Origin: an uncultured Ectothiorhodospiraceae bacterium
GTDB taxonomy: Bacteria; Pseudomonadota; Gammaproteobacteria; Nitrococcales; Nitrococcaceae
Direction of reading: 5' to 3'
NCBI GenBank assembly: GCA_913056385.1
Contig: CAJXND010000004.1
Coordinates: forward strand, 1 to 64,000
Length of the DNA stretch: 64,000 nucleotides
Shown: piece after piece, positions 42,202 through 52,083 of the stretch
Layout of the letters: each line of letters starts with the position of its first letter
How positions within the stretch are numbered: the first letter of the stretch is position 1
Program-made: the position numbers and the translations under genes
The notes under the pieces: model-generated
Seen by the model: the letters and a program-made list of their open reading frames with translations, nothing else
Told to the model about the DNA's origin: nothing
Database searches by the model: none

Positions 42202-43161
42202 ATGGATCGAGCGGCGGAGATGCACATGTTCGTGCGTGCGGTGGACAAGGGCAGCTTTTCCGCCGCCGCCCGCGATCTCGATCTCACTCCCTCGGCGGTG
42301 AGCAAGCAGATCCGCCGGCTCGAGGACCGACTTGGCGTGCGGCTTTTCAATCGCACCACACGCCGGGTCAGTCTCACCGAGGTCGGACACGCGTACTACG
42401 ATCGCTGCTCGCGGATCATCCAGGAAATCGAGGAGGCCGAGGAAGCGGTCACTGCCCTCAACGAAAACCCGCGTGGCACCCTGCGTGTGGCGGCAACGGT
42501 CGCCTTCGGCCGGGTGGAGGTGCTGCCGCGGATCCGGGATTTCCTCGAGCGGTACCCCGAGCTCAATGTGGAATTCGAACTCACTGATCGACAGGTCGAC
42601 CTGATCGAGGAAGGCATCGACGTGGCGATTCAGTGGCGGGAGCAGATGGAGGATCCCTCGTTGATCGCCCGGCGCCTGTGCGTCAATCGCCGGATCATCT
42701 GCGCCTCACCCGATTACATCGAGCGCCACGGCAAGCCCCGCACGCCCGAGGCATTGCTCGATCACAACTGCCTGACGCTCTACGAAGTGTCGCAGTTCAA
42801 CGACTGGGCCTTCGAGGATGCCGAGCAGGGGCATCGCGTGTTGCATGTCAGTGGCAACTTTCGTGCGAATACGGCGGATGCGCTCTACGAGGCCGCCCTT
42901 GCGGGGGTCGGTCTCGCCCGGCTCTCCACCTGGCTGGTCATGCCCGCCATTCGCCGGGGCGACCTGGTGCCGGTGCTGCCGCAGTATCCCCATGAGAGCT
43001 CGGCCTACTTCCTGCTCTACCCGCATCGCCGACACCTGTCACGCAAGGTTCGGGCGTTCGTCGATTTCCTCGTGGAGGTCTTCACCCCGGTCCCGCCCTG
43101 GGAGCGCGAGGGGCTGGAATTTACCGAGGCGGAATGGCAGGAACGCATCGAGCGCGGATGA
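42202..43161 (+). CDS. LysR-family transcriptional regulator
   Basis: A 319-residue LTTR. The winged HTH is at residues 1-60 (FVRAVDKGSFSAAARDLDL, SAVSKQIRRLEDRLGVRLF), followed by the linker helix and the effector domain with two Rossmann-like lobes (LRVAATVAFGRVEVLPRI). It most resembles the CrgA/PecT group. The effector is unknown. The AUG follows GAAAAGGTG. Confidence 0.93.
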   Translation: MDRAAEMHMFVRAVDKGSFSAAARDLDLTPSAVSKQIRRLEDRLGVRLFNRTTRRVSLTEVGHAYYDRCSRIIQEIEEAEEAVTALNENPRGTLRVAATVAFGRVEVLPRIRDFLERYPELNVEFELTDRQVDLIEEGIDVAIQWREQMEDPSLIARRLCVNRRIICASPDYIERHGKPRTPEALLDHNCLTLYEVSQFNDWAFEDAEQGHRVLHVSGNFRANTADALYEAALAGVGLARLSTWLVMPAIRRGDLVPVLPQYPHESSAYFLLYPHRRHLSRKVRAFVDFLVEVFTPVPPWEREGLEFTEAEWQERIERG

Positions 43162-43191
43162 CGCGAACGATCGGTGCCGGGAGCCGGAGCG

Positions 43192-43704
43192 TCAGGCTGG
43201 TGGTGCCGGTCCGTTGAGCAGGATAACGCCGATATTGAGGTAGGCGGCGAAACTCACCCAGGCCAGATAGGGCGCAAGCAGCCAGGCTGCCGGTGCATGC
43301 ACACGCCGGAAGCGCAGCATGGTCAGGGCGATCAGCACCCAGAGCACGACCAGGTTCACCAGCGCCAGGTCCGGGCGATGCCACTGGAAAAACAGAATGC
43401 TCCAGAGCCCGTTGGCACCCAGCTGGGCAACAAACGGCAGCAACACCGCCAGGCCGGCGATCAGGCCCGTGCGTCGCCAGACCTGCCACGCGGCCGCGAT
43501 CATCAGTCCGTAGAGGATCGTCCAGGCCACCGGAAAGAGCAGATCCGGCGGCGTGAGCGGCGGTTTGTCGAGGCTGGCATACCACTCCCCGGGCGGGCTG
43601 AGAATGCCACCCATCGCGGCAATGACCACCAGCAGTGTCCAGCCCCCCAGGCCGATCAGATCACGCCGTCGATGGTCCATGGGGCGCTGGCCGGCGGTTG
43701 CCAT
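43192..43704 (-). CDS. tspO: TspO/MBR family membrane protein
   Basis: A 170-residue five-TM protein. The signature regions SPPGEWYASLDKPPLTPPD and FPVAWTILYGLMIAAAW, and the Trp-rich GLWSILFFQWHRP helix, are typical. TspO binds tetrapyrroles and regulates stress or pigment metabolism in bacteria. It is downstream of gloA (1-bp overlap) on the same strand. Confidence 0.92.
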   Translation of the reverse strand: MATAGQRPMDHRRRDLIGLGGWTLLVVIAAMGGILSPPGEWYASLDKPPLTPPDLLFPVAWTILYGLMIAAAWQVWRRTGLIAGLAVLLPFVAQLGANGLWSILFFQWHRPDLALVNLVVLWVLIALTMLRFRRVHAPAAWLLAPYLAWVSFAAYLNIGVILLNGPAPPA

Positions 43705-44147
43705 TACCAGCTCCCCGTGTTGGGCATGGAGACCCAGGGCTCCCGGGGTGGCAGTGCATCACCCTTCTGCAGCAGCTCGATGGAAATGCCGTCGGGGGAC
43801 TTCACGAAGGCCATGTGACCGTCGCGGGGCGGCCGATTGATGATGACGCCATTGTCCATCAGCCGCTGGCAGATCCCGTAGACGTCGTTCACTCGATAGG
43901 CCAGATGGCCGAAGTTGCGCCCGCCGGCGTAAGCCTCGGGATCCCAGTTGTAGGTGAGCTCCAGCATTGGCGCGCGATCATCGGAACGGGCCCGATCCAC
44001 GTCCGCCGGGGCGGCGAGGAATATCAGCGTGAACCGGCCCTTGTCACTCTCGCGTCGGCTGATTTCCTCCATGCCGAGCAGCCCGCAGTAGAACTTCAAT
44101 GACTCGTCGATATCGCTGATGCGCACCATCGTATGCAGGTACTGCAT
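43704..44147 (-). CDS. gloA: Glyoxalase I (lactoylglutathione lyase)
   Basis: A 147-residue VOC-fold metalloenzyme detoxifying methylglyoxal with glutathione. The start is HTMVRISDIDESLKFY (metal His), followed by LELTYNW (Glu), FGHLAYRVNDVY (His) and DGISIELLQKG (Glu). The C-terminal tail is slightly longer than E. coli GloA (135). Confidence 0.95.
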   Translation of the reverse strand: MQYLHTMVRISDIDESLKFYCGLLGMEEISRRESDKGRFTLIFLAAPADVDRARSDDRAPMLELTYNWDPEAYAGGRNFGHLAYRVNDVYGICQRLMDNGVIINRPPRDGHMAFVKSPDGISIELLQKGDALPPREPWVSMPNTGSW

Positions 44148-44180
44148 GATCCCCTCCGCTCAAAACGCCATGATAGCGCC

Positions 44181-45674
44181 TCAATGGCCGGTGGTCAGCG
44201 TCCGGCGCACGGCATCGTGCCAGCCTTCGACAACGTGCTCGCGCGTGCCCCTGGAGATGGCCGGCTCGAAGCGCCGATCCAGGGCCCAACGAGACTCCAG
44301 ACGCTCCAGGGAATCGTACAGCCCGTGCTGGAGTCCTGCCAGGTAGGCGGCGCCCAAGGCAGTGGTCTCGATGATCTCCGGCCGTTCCACCGCGAGCCCG
44401 GTGAGGTCGGCCAGTCGCTGCAACAGCCAGTTGTTGGCGACCATCCCGCCATCCACGCGCAGGGTTTCCTGCGCTGTCCCGGAGTCGCCCGCCATGGCTT
44501 CCAGAAGGTCCCCTGTCTGCAGGCACACGGAATCCAGCGCCGCATGAACGAATTCGGCCACACCGGTGTTGCGCGTCAGGCCGAAAATGGCACCCCGTGC
44601 ATTCGGGTCCCACCAGGGCGCGCCCAGGCCCGTAAAAGCCGGGACGAGATAGAGCCCTTCCGCCTCCGCATCATTGGCAAGGCCCTCACTCTGAGACGCA
44701 TGCGCGATGATGCCGAGCTCGTCACGCAGCCACTGGATGGCGGCGCCGGCGATGAAGATCGCCCCCTCGAGCGCATAGGTGGGCCGGCCATTGATGCGAT
44801 ACGCCGTGGTGGTGAGCAGTCGGTTGCTGGATGGGACGGCCTGGTCGCCGGTGTTCATCAACGCGAAGCAGCCGGTGCCGTAGGTGCTCTTGATCATGCC
44901 GGGCTGGAAGCAGCACTGACCGACCACGGCGGCATGCTGATCGCCGGCAATGCCCTCGATGGGGAGTTCCGCGCCCAGTACCTCGGGATCGGTCACACCG
45001 AAGTCGGCAGCACTATCGAGCACTTCGGGCAGAACGGCAGCCGGGATGTCAAACAGCGCCAGCAGGTCCTCGTCCCAGGTCTGCCGGTGGATGTCGAAAA
45101 GCAGGGTGCGGCTGGCGTTGGTGGCGTCGGTGGCATGACTGCGGCCACCGGTCAGCTTCCACAACAGCCAGGTGTCCACCGTGCCGAAGGCGAGGCCGCC
45201 GCTTCGGGCCCGCTCCCGGGCGCCGTTCACATTCTCCAGAATCCAGGCGATCTTGGTCGCCGCGAAGTATGGGTCGAGCAGCAGGCCGGAACGCTCGGCC
45301 ACCAGCGGCTCGTGGCCCGCGGACTTCAGGGCGGCGCAGCGCTCGGCGGTACGGCGGTCCTGCCAGACAATGGCATTGTGAATGGGTTCGCCCGTGGCAC
45401 GATCCCAGAGGATGGTGGTTTCCCGCTGATTGGTGATGCCGATGGTGCGGGCATGGACCCCGGCGGCCTTGGCCGCCTTGAGGGCCCGGCGGCAGGTGTC
45501 CACCGTGGTGTTCAACAGATCCTGGGGGTCGTGTTCAACCCAGCCACTGCGCGGATAGTACTGGGGAAACTCCTCCTGGGCCGTCGCGATGATTTGGCCT
45601 TCGAGGTTGAACACGATCGCCCTTGAGCTGGTCGTGCCCTGATCAATGGCCAGGATGCCGCTGTTTTCAGCCAT
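44181..45674 (-). CDS. glpK: Glycerol kinase
   Basis: A 497-residue FGGY-family kinase making glycerol-3-phosphate from glycerol and [20 protein letters not shown] is the phosphate-1 loop, [10 protein letters not shown] and the glycerol-binding [10 protein letters not shown] follow, with [15 protein letters not shown] and the FGGY-like C-terminal block. The ATG at 45674 is preferred over 45695 because GGAGGAG lies 9 bp upstream. Divergent from glpR. Confidence 0.96.
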   Translation of the reverse strand: MAENSGILAIDQGTTSSRAIVFNLEGQIIATAQEEFPQYYPRSGWVEHDPQDLLNTTVDTCRRALKAAKAAGVHARTIGITNQRETTILWDRATGEPIHNAIVWQDRRTAERCAALKSAGHEPLVAERSGLLLDPYFAATKIAWILENVNGARERARSGGLAFGTVDTWLLWKLTGGRSHATDATNASRTLLFDIHRQTWDEDLLALFDIPAAVLPEVLDSAADFGVTDPEVLGAELPIEGIAGDQHAAVVGQCCFQPGMIKSTYGTGCFALMNTGDQAVPSSNRLLTTTAYRINGRPTYALEGAIFIAGAAIQWLRDELGIIAHASQSEGLANDAEAEGLYLVPAFTGLGAPWWDPNARGAIFGLTRNTGVAEFVHAALDSVCLQTGDLLEAMAGDSGTAQETLRVDGGMVANNWLLQRLADLTGLAVERPEIIETTALGAAYLAGLQHGLYDSLERLESRWALDRRFEPAISRGTREHVVEGWHDAVRRTLTTGH

Positions 45675-45720
45675 TCCGCTGCTCTCCTCCGTCATGATTG
45701 CGCCGTTCTTCCAAACCGGT

Positions 45721-45772
45721 ATGATCAAATCCGAGCGAAAAAAGTCAAGCTTGGTGTTCACAAGCGAAAACA
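45721..45772. promoter_or_regulatory. Divergent glpK/glpR promoter region with candidate operator
   Basis: On the minus strand TTGACT (45748-45743) and GATCAT (45726-45721), 16 bp apart, make a plausible glpK promoter. A loose GlpR-like dyad, TGTTCACAAGCGAAAACA (45755-45772), lies just upstream, next to the glpR ATG region. The match to the GlpR consensus half-sites is only partial. Confidence 0.4.
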
Positions 45773-45784
45773 AGGGGGAGAGCG

Positions 45785-46573
45785 GTGATCGCGGTCGATG
45801 ACGATGCCGTCGAGCTGAATCGCCGGCAGCAGGCGATGCTCAGCCTGGTCCAGGAGCAGGGCTTTGTCTCCGTCGAGGAGCTCGCGCAGCATTTCTCCGT
45901 GACCTCACAGACCATCCGGCGGGATATCAATGCCCTGTGCAGCGCCGGACTGCTGCGCCGCTACCACGGCGGGGCCGGCCTGCCGTCGAGTGTCGAGAAC
46001 ATGGCCTACCAGGCGCGGCAGATCCTGTATCCCGAGGCCAAGGAGCGCATCGGTGCGGCGATCGCGGCACGCATCCCCAATCAGGCGTCTCTCTACATGA
46101 CCCTTGGGACGACCACCGAGGCGGTGGCATCGGCGCTGCGGGACCACCGCGGCCTGCGCGTCATCACCAACAACCTCAATGTCGCCAGCATCCTGGCGGA
46201 CAACCCGGGCTGCGAAGTCATTGTTGCCGGCGGTGTGGTGCGTCACCGGGATCGCGGCATCACCGGCGAGGCAACCATTGATTTCATGAATCAGTTCAAG
46301 GTCGACTATGCGGTGATGGGGATCTCCGGCATTGAGTCGGACGGCACCCTGCTCGATTTCGACTACCGCGAGGTTCGGGTCCTCCAGGTGATCATGGACA
46401 ACGCCCGCTCCATCCTGCTCGGCGCCGACCACAGCAAGTTCGGGCGGAATGCGCTGGTTCGGGTGGGGGATCTCAGTCGCGTGACCGAGCTCTACACCGA
46501 CGCCGAGCCCCCGGCTCCCATCCGCCGGATCCTGTCCGAGAATGGTGGCCGACTGGTCGTCACCGACCCCTGA
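45785..46573 (+). CDS. glpR: DeoR-family glycerol-3-phosphate regulon repressor
   Basis: A 262-residue DeoR-family repressor. The N-terminal HTH ([21 protein letters not shown], then [14 protein letters not shown]) and the C-terminal sugar-phosphate domain ([37 protein letters not shown]) match GlpR. It should repress until glycerol-3-phosphate binds. GTG start after GGGGGAGAGC. It lies between glpK and glpD, both probable targets. Confidence 0.93.
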   Translation: MIAVDDDAVELNRRQQAMLSLVQEQGFVSVEELAQHFSVTSQTIRRDINALCSAGLLRRYHGGAGLPSSVENMAYQARQILYPEAKERIGAAIAARIPNQASLYMTLGTTTEAVASALRDHRGLRVITNNLNVASILADNPGCEVIVAGGVVRHRDRGITGEATIDFMNQFKVDYAVMGISGIESDGTLLDFDYREVRVLQVIMDNARSILLGADHSKFGRNALVRVGDLSRVTELYTDAEPPAPIRRILSENGGRLVVTDP

Positions 46574-46593
46574 TTTCGCGCGGAAATGTTCGC

Positions 46594-46634
46594 TTGACTC
46601 CCCGATTGGGGATGGTATGTTTGAAATCGAACAT
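46594..46634 (+). promoter_or_regulatory. glpD promoter with GlpR operator
   Basis: TTGACT (46594-46599) and TATGTT (46616-46621) are 16 bp apart. The dyad ATGTTTGA-AA-TCGAACAT (46617-46634) overlaps the -10. Its arms match the E. coli GlpR half-site ATGTTCG with one difference, so repressor binding would block polymerase. An additional half-site-like AATGTTCGC lies just upstream (46585-46593). This would control the glpD-glpSTPQUV operon. Confidence 0.75.
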
Positions 46635-46684
46635 TACGAAGCGGCAATATAGCCGTCGTCATTCGAAACGGAGGAGAGGCACTC

Positions 46685-48223
46685 GTGTCTTCCGAGGGTC
46701 AGCAGACGGACTTCTATGACGTTGTTGTCGTCGGCGGCGGCATCAACGGCGCGGGCATCGCCCGCGACGCGGCGGGCCGCGGTCTCCGGGTCCTGCTTGT
46801 CGAGCAGGGCGATCTCGCCAACTACACCTCCTCCGCCAGTACCAAGCTGGTACACGGCGGGCTGCGCTATCTCGAGTATTACGAATTCCGGCTCGTTCAG
46901 AAGGCCCTGAAGGAGCGGGAAGTTCTCATGGGCATCGCGCCGCACATCATCTGGCCGCTTCGTTTCGTCATGCCGCATGTCAAGGAATTGCGGCCGGCCT
47001 GGATGATCCGCATGGGCCTGTTCCTCTACGACCATCTGGGCGGGCGCAAGAAGCTGCCGGGGTCGAAGGGCATCAACCTGCAGACGCACTTCGCCGGCGC
47101 CCCGCTCAAGGACAGCCTCCGCAAGGGATTCATCTACTCCGACTGCTGGGTGCAGGATTCCCGCCTGGTGGTCCTCAACTGCATGGATGTCGAGGAGCGC
47201 GGCGGTAAGGTCCTGCCCCGCACCCGCTGCACGGGCGCCGAGCGCAGTGGTGACGACTGGCGCGTGCAGCTCACCGACACCATCAGCGGCGAGGTGCGCG
47301 ATGTTCGTTCCCGTTCGATTGTGAACGCTGCGGGTCCCTGGGTGGCCAAATTCCTCGGCAGCGCCATGCACCAGGAGGACGAGAAGGCCGAAAAGGACGT
47401 CCACCTGGTCAAGGGCAGCCACATCGTTGTGCCGAAGATGTTCGACCACGAGGACTCCTACCTCTTCCAGAACGACGACGGTCGCGTCATTTTTGCCATC
47501 CCCTACGAGCAGCACTTCACGCTCATTGGCACCACCGACGTGGCCTATGAGGGGAACCCGGCGGACGCGACGGCGAGCGACGAGGAGATCCAGTATCTCT
47601 GCGACGCGGTCAACCGCTACTTCAAGCATGGCGTTGGACCGAAGGACGTGGTCTGGACCTACTCCGGTGTCCGCGCCTTGTATGACGAGTCCGAGGAGGA
47701 GGATGTCTCGGCGGTGAGCCGCGACTACAGCCTCGAGCTTGACGACAAGGCGGCCCCGCTCCTCTCGGTGTTCGGGGGCAAGATCACCACCTATCGCACG
47801 CTGGCGCGGCAGGCAGTGGATCGCATCGCGCCCCTGCTGGATGCCAGCATCACCGACTGGACCGGTCGTTCGGCGCTGCCCGGTGGTGATATCCCCGATG
47901 GCGACTTCGACGCCTATCTCTCCGCGCTGCGCAAATCGCGGCCATGGCTGCCGGACGACATGGCATGGCGCCTGGCCCGCAACTACGGCACCTGCGTCGA
48001 GCGGATGCTGGGCGACGCCAACGCCCTGGAGGATCTTGGCGAGCATTTCGGTGCCGATCTCTACGAGGCCGAACTGCGATATCTTGCCGAGTGTGAATGG
48101 GCAATGACTTGCGAGGATGCCATCTGGCGGCGCACCAAGCTCGGCCTGATGCTCGATGCCTCGCAGCGTGAGCGGGTGGACGCCTGGTTCACCGGCCAGA
48201 ACCAGAAGAGGGCAACTGCGTAA
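46685..48223 (+). CDS. glpD: Aerobic glycerol-3-phosphate dehydrogenase
   Basis: A 512-residue membrane-associated FAD enzyme oxidising glycerol-3-phosphate to DHAP and passing electrons to quinones. DVVVVGGGINGAGIARDAAGR is the FAD-binding start, SASTKLVHGGLRYLEY and FAIPYEQHFTLIGTTD are GlpD motifs. A GTG at 46685 follows GGAGGAGAGG. It overlaps glpS by 1 bp and heads the transport operon. Confidence 0.96.
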   Translation: MSSEGQQTDFYDVVVVGGGINGAGIARDAAGRGLRVLLVEQGDLANYTSSASTKLVHGGLRYLEYYEFRLVQKALKEREVLMGIAPHIIWPLRFVMPHVKELRPAWMIRMGLFLYDHLGGRKKLPGSKGINLQTHFAGAPLKDSLRKGFIYSDCWVQDSRLVVLNCMDVEERGGKVLPRTRCTGAERSGDDWRVQLTDTISGEVRDVRSRSIVNAAGPWVAKFLGSAMHQEDEKAEKDVHLVKGSHIVVPKMFDHEDSYLFQNDDGRVIFAIPYEQHFTLIGTTDVAYEGNPADATASDEEIQYLCDAVNRYFKHGVGPKDVVWTYSGVRALYDESEEEDVSAVSRDYSLELDDKAAPLLSVFGGKITTYRTLARQAVDRIAPLLDASITDWTGRSALPGGDIPDGDFDAYLSALRKSRPWLPDDMAWRLARNYGTCVERMLGDANALEDLGEHFGADLYEAELRYLAECEWAMTCEDAIWRRTKLGLMLDASQRERVDAWFTGQNQKRATA

Positions 48224-49296
48224 TGAGTCTGGTCCTTGAGGGGGTCGACCGCACCGTTGGTGGTGAGGTTTACCTGAACGATATAAACCTCACCTTCGAG
48301 CGCGGTGAGTTCAATGTGCTGCTGGGCCTGACCGAGGCTGGCAAGACCACCATGATGCGGATCATGGCGGGTCTCGAGCCGCCGAGCCGGGGAAGGGTCG
48401 TCGAGGATGGTCAGGACGTGACCCATGTGCCGGTCCGCAAGCGGTCGGTGGGCATGGTCTACCAGCAGTTCATCAACTATCCGTCGCTGAGCGTGTACGA
48501 CAACATTGCCTCACCGCTCAAGCTGGCGGGGTTTTCCAAGTCGGAAATCGATCGCCTGGTGCGCACCGAGGCCGAGCGGCTGGGCATTGATCACCTCATC
48601 GATCGCCTGCCGTCGGAACTCTCCGGCGGTCAGCAGCAGCGCTGTGCGATGGCCCGGGCGCTGGTCCGTGATGCCAAGCTGGTGCTGCTGGACGAGCCGC
48701 TGGTCAATCTCGATTACAAGCTGCGCGAGGGCCTGCGTTCCGAGTTGCGCTCACTATTCGCGGACCGGGATACGGTGGTGGTCTATGCCACCACGGAACC
48801 CGAGGAGGCGCTGGTGCTGGGCGGTAACACAACGGTCCTGCACGAGGGCCGCGTCATTCAGAATGGCGTCACCGCCCAGTGCTACCGCCACCCGGCGAAC
48901 ACCACGGTGACCCAGGTGTTTGCCGACCCGCCCATGAATCTCATGCCGGTGGAGATTGCCGACGGCCAGATCAAGGCGGAAGGCCTGCTGAGCGCACCAC
49001 TGCCCGAGCACATGAAGGATTTGGCACCGGGCCACTACACGCTCGGCATCCGGCCGCACCACCTGTTCGTGACCGCCGGCGAGGGACGAATCGGACTGCG
49101 CGGAACGGTCGAGGTCGCCGAAATCGCCGGATCCGTCACCTACGTCCACCTCGAGGTCAACGGCCGGGACTGGGTGATCGAGGAGCGCGGCGTTCATCAG
49201 GTCCACCCTGGCGAGCGCTTCGAACTGTTCATGGATTTGACCCGGGCATACGCCTTTGACAGCGCGGACCAGTTGGCGGCCGCGCCGCACAGCTAA
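48223..49296 (+). CDS. glpS: Glycerol ABC importer ATPase GlpS
   Basis: A 357-residue ATPase of the glycerol ABC importer described from rhizobia (GlpSTPQUV). Walker A reads GLTEAGKTT, the signature LSGGQQQR and Walker B LVLLDEPLVNLD are intact. The H-loop region is VVYATTEPEEAL, with Thr in place of the usual His. From about residue 240 an OB-like regulatory domain follows. Together with GlpT it should form an asymmetric heterodimer on GlpP/GlpQ. Confidence 0.88.
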   Translation: MSLVLEGVDRTVGGEVYLNDINLTFERGEFNVLLGLTEAGKTTMMRIMAGLEPPSRGRVVEDGQDVTHVPVRKRSVGMVYQQFINYPSLSVYDNIASPLKLAGFSKSEIDRLVRTEAERLGIDHLIDRLPSELSGGQQQRCAMARALVRDAKLVLLDEPLVNLDYKLREGLRSELRSLFADRDTVVVYATTEPEEALVLGGNTTVLHEGRVIQNGVTAQCYRHPANTTVTQVFADPPMNLMPVEIADGQIKAEGLLSAPLPEHMKDLAPGHYTLGIRPHHLFVTAGEGRIGLRGTVEVAEIAGSVTYVHLEVNGRDWVIEERGVHQVHPGERFELFMDLTRAYAFDSADQLAAAPHS

Positions 49297-49309
49297 TGCG
49301 GATGACAAC

Positions 49310-50401
49310 ATGGCGCGAATAGAACTCAACAATCTGGCGCATCAGTACGCCCCTGGCGGTGATTACGCCCTGCAGCCCATGCAGCATGTCTGGGAGGATG
49401 GCGGTGCCTACGCGCTGCTGGGACCGTCCGGCTGTGGCAAGACGACCCTGCTGAACATCATTTCGGGGCTGCTGCAGCCCTCCGAGGGACGGGTCATGTT
49501 CGGTGACCGCGACGTCACCACACTGGCCCCGGAGCAGCGCAACATCGGTCAGGTTTTCCAGTTTCCGGTCATCTACGACACGATGAGCGTTTTCGACAAC
49601 CTCGCCTTCCCGCTGCGTAACCGTAAGCTGGGTGAGGATTACGTGGCGCGGCGTGTCACCCACATCGCGACCATGCTCGGCCTGGATGGCGTGCTGAAGC
49701 GGCGCGCCAATAACCTCACCGCCGATGCCAAGCAGAAGATCTCGCTGGGCCGCGGGCTGGTCCGTGAGGACGTCGCCGCGGTGCTCTTCGATGAGCCGCT
49801 CACGGTGATCGACCCGCATCTGAAATGGCAGCTGCGGCGCAAGCTGCGCGAGGTCCATGAGCAGCTCAACCTCACCCTGGTGTATGTGACCCACGATCAG
49901 ACCGAGGCGCTCACGTTTGCCGACAAGGTGGTGGTGATGCTGGCCGGACAGGTGTTGCAGGTTGGCACCCCGCAGGACCTGTTCGAGCGCCCGGCGCACA
50001 CCTTTGTGGGTTATTTCATTGGCAGCCCGGGCATGAACTTCTTTGACTGTCAGGTCGAGGGCAGCGAGGCGATCGTCGACGGCGAGCGTATTCCGGTGGA
50101 TCCGGCCATGGCAGAGGCCGCACGCCGTGCCGGCGGCCTGCTGCAGCTTGGCATTCGCCCGGGCCTGATACGCCCCGCCGAGGATGGCGAGCCGGGGCAC
50201 ACCATCAAGGTGGATACGGTTGAGGATCTGGGTGACTACGAGCTGGTCACCGGTCACCTCGGCCAGCACAAGCTGCATGTCCGCCTTGAGGCATCCGAGA
50301 AGATCAGTGGCGACGGACTGCGGGTGGTGTTCCCCAAGGAGAACGCCCTGCTGTATTCCGACGACCGGCTGGTCGGCCAGGGGGAGAAGAACGGTGGATA
50401 A
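49310..50401 (+). CDS. glpT: Glycerol ABC importer ATPase GlpT
   Basis: A 363-residue ATPase paired with GlpS. Walker A (GPSGCGKTT), Walker B (VLFDEPLTVID) and the H-loop (YVTHDQTEAL) are canonical, but the signature motif is degenerate: NNLTADAKQKISLGRGL instead of LSGGQ. The start at 49310 follows a 13-bp gap from glpS; the ORF-track start overlaps glpS. Not to be confused with the E. coli antiporter GlpT. Confidence 0.88.
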   Translation: MARIELNNLAHQYAPGGDYALQPMQHVWEDGGAYALLGPSGCGKTTLLNIISGLLQPSEGRVMFGDRDVTTLAPEQRNIGQVFQFPVIYDTMSVFDNLAFPLRNRKLGEDYVARRVTHIATMLGLDGVLKRRANNLTADAKQKISLGRGLVREDVAAVLFDEPLTVIDPHLKWQLRRKLREVHEQLNLTLVYVTHDQTEALTFADKVVVMLAGQVLQVGTPQDLFERPAHTFVGYFIGSPGMNFFDCQVEGSEAIVDGERIPVDPAMAEAARRAGGLLQLGIRPGLIRPAEDGEPGHTIKVDTVEDLGDYELVTGHLGQHKLHVRLEASEKISGDGLRVVFPKENALLYSDDRLVGQGEKNGG

Positions 50402-51260
50402 ACGCGAATATCAATGGGCCTGGCTGATGGTGCTGCCGGTGGTGCTGGTGGTGGCCTTCAGCGCCATCATGCCGCTGATGACCGTGGTCAACTACTCGTT
50501 GCAGGACATCTTCGGGCCCGATTCCCGGTTCTTTGTGGGCACCGAGTGGTTCAAGGAAGTCCTTCGTGACCCGGCCCTGCATGGCGCCCTGTTCCGCCAG
50601 ATCATCTTCTCGGGCGCCGTCCTGCTCATTCAGATACCGCTCGGGATTGCGCTCGCGCTCTGCCTGCCCAAGAAGGGCCCATGGGTATCGGTGTCGCTGG
50701 TGCTGCTGGCGCTGCCGCTGCTTGTGCCGTGGAACGTGGTCGGCACGATCTGGCAGGTGTTTGCGCGCCCCGATGTGGGCCTGGCCGGTGTGTTTCTCAA
50801 TAGCATTGGCCTCGACTACAACTACACCGGCGACGCAATCGACGCCTGGGTGACCGTGCTGATCATGGATGTCTGGCACTGGACGTCGCTGGTCATCCTG
50901 CTTTGCTACGCCGGCCTGCAGGCCATTCCGGATGCCTTCTATCAGGCGGCGCGCATTGACGGCGCCTCGCGCTGGGCGGTGTTCCGGTATATCGAGCTGC
51001 CCAAGTTAAAGGGCGTGTTGCTGATCGCAATCCTGCTGCGCTTCATCTTCAGCTTCCGCATTTATGCCGAGCCGTTTGTGCTGACCGGCGGCGGCCCCGG
51101 CAATGCGACCACGTTCCTGAGTCAGCGTCTGACCACCATGGCCGTGGGCCAGTTCGACCTGGGGCCGGCTGCGGCGTTCTCGCTGATCTACTTCCTGATC
51201 ATCCTGCTGTTCAGCTACGTGTTCTATCTGACCATTCTCAACATGGACCGGGAGGGTTAA
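50394..51260 (+). CDS. glpP: Glycerol ABC importer permease GlpP
   Basis: A 288-residue permease with six TM helices and the EAA loop YQAARIDGASRWAVFRYIELP that docks the ATPase. GTG start at 50394 overlaps the glpT stop by 8 bp, with GGGGGAGAAG upstream. MalF-like fold; partner of GlpQ. The large track ORF starting at 50184 is a glpT overlap artefact. Confidence 0.92.
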   Translation: MDKREYQWAWLMVLPVVLVVAFSAIMPLMTVVNYSLQDIFGPDSRFFVGTEWFKEVLRDPALHGALFRQIIFSGAVLLIQIPLGIALALCLPKKGPWVSVSLVLLALPLLVPWNVVGTIWQVFARPDVGLAGVFLNSIGLDYNYTGDAIDAWVTVLIMDVWHWTSLVILLCYAGLQAIPDAFYQAARIDGASRWAVFRYIELPKLKGVLLIAILLRFIFSFRIYAEPFVLTGGGPGNATTFLSQRLTTMAVGQFDLGPAAAFSLIYFLIILLFSYVFYLTILNMDREG

Positions 51261-51263
51261 GCC

Positions 51264-52067
51264 GTGGGTTCCAATCGCCGCTATATCTTCCTGGGGCTGT
51301 GGCTGGTCTTTTTGATGCTGCCGATCTACTGGCTGCTGATGATGTCGCTAAAGACCAACCAGGAGATTCTGTCGACCTTTTCGCTCTGGCCGCAGAACCT
51401 GACGGTCGACAACTATGTGAAGATCTTCACCGATGCCACGTGGTATCCGGGGTACATCAACTCCACGTTGTACGTGGTGCTGAACGTGGTGATCTCGCTC
51501 ACGGTGGCCCTGCCGGCCGCCTATGCGTTCTCGCGCTACAAGTTCCTGGGCGACAAGCACCTCTTTTTCTGGCTGCTCACCAATATCATGGCGCCGCCTG
51601 CGGTGTTCCTGCTGCCGTTCTTTGAGCTCTACAACAGCGTCGGACTCTACGACACCCACATTGCCGTGGCGCTTGCGCACACCCTGTTCACCGTGCCGCT
51701 GGCCGTGTGGATTCTGGAGGGCTTCATGTCCGGTGTGCCCAAGGAGATTGACGAGACCGCCTATCTCGATGGCTATTCGTGGCCACGGTTCTTCCTGACG
51801 ATTTTCCTGCCCCTGATCCGCTCGGGCGTGGGTGTGACCGCGTTCTTCTGCTTCATGTTCTCGTGGGTCGAGTTGCTCATTGCGCGGACGATTACCTCCA
51901 CCGAGGCAAAGCCGATTGCCGTCACGATGACGCGCACAGTGGGTGCCTCGGGGCTTGACTGGGGCCTGCTCGCCACCGCCGGCGTGCTCACGCTGGTGCC
52001 GGGTGCGCTGGTGATCTGGTTTGTGCGCAAGCACATCGCCCGCGGCTTCGCGCTGGGCCGGGTGTGA
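51264..52067 (+). CDS. glpQ: Glycerol ABC importer permease GlpQ
   Basis: A 267-residue MalG-like permease with six TM helices and the EAA loop ETAYLDGYSWPRFFLTIFLP. GTG start 3 bp after glpP. The name follows the rhizobial transporter nomenclature, not the E. coli phosphodiesterase. Confidence 0.92.
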   Translation: MGSNRRYIFLGLWLVFLMLPIYWLLMMSLKTNQEILSTFSLWPQNLTVDNYVKIFTDATWYPGYINSTLYVVLNVVISLTVALPAAYAFSRYKFLGDKHLFFWLLTNIMAPPAVFLLPFFELYNSVGLYDTHIAVALAHTLFTVPLAVWILEGFMSGVPKEIDETAYLDGYSWPRFFLTIFLPLIRSGVGVTAFFCFMFSWVELLIARTITSTEAKPIAVTMTRTVGASGLDWGLLATAGVLTLVPGALVIWFVRKHIARGFALGRV

Positions 52068-52083
52068 TCGGAGTAATGACACG

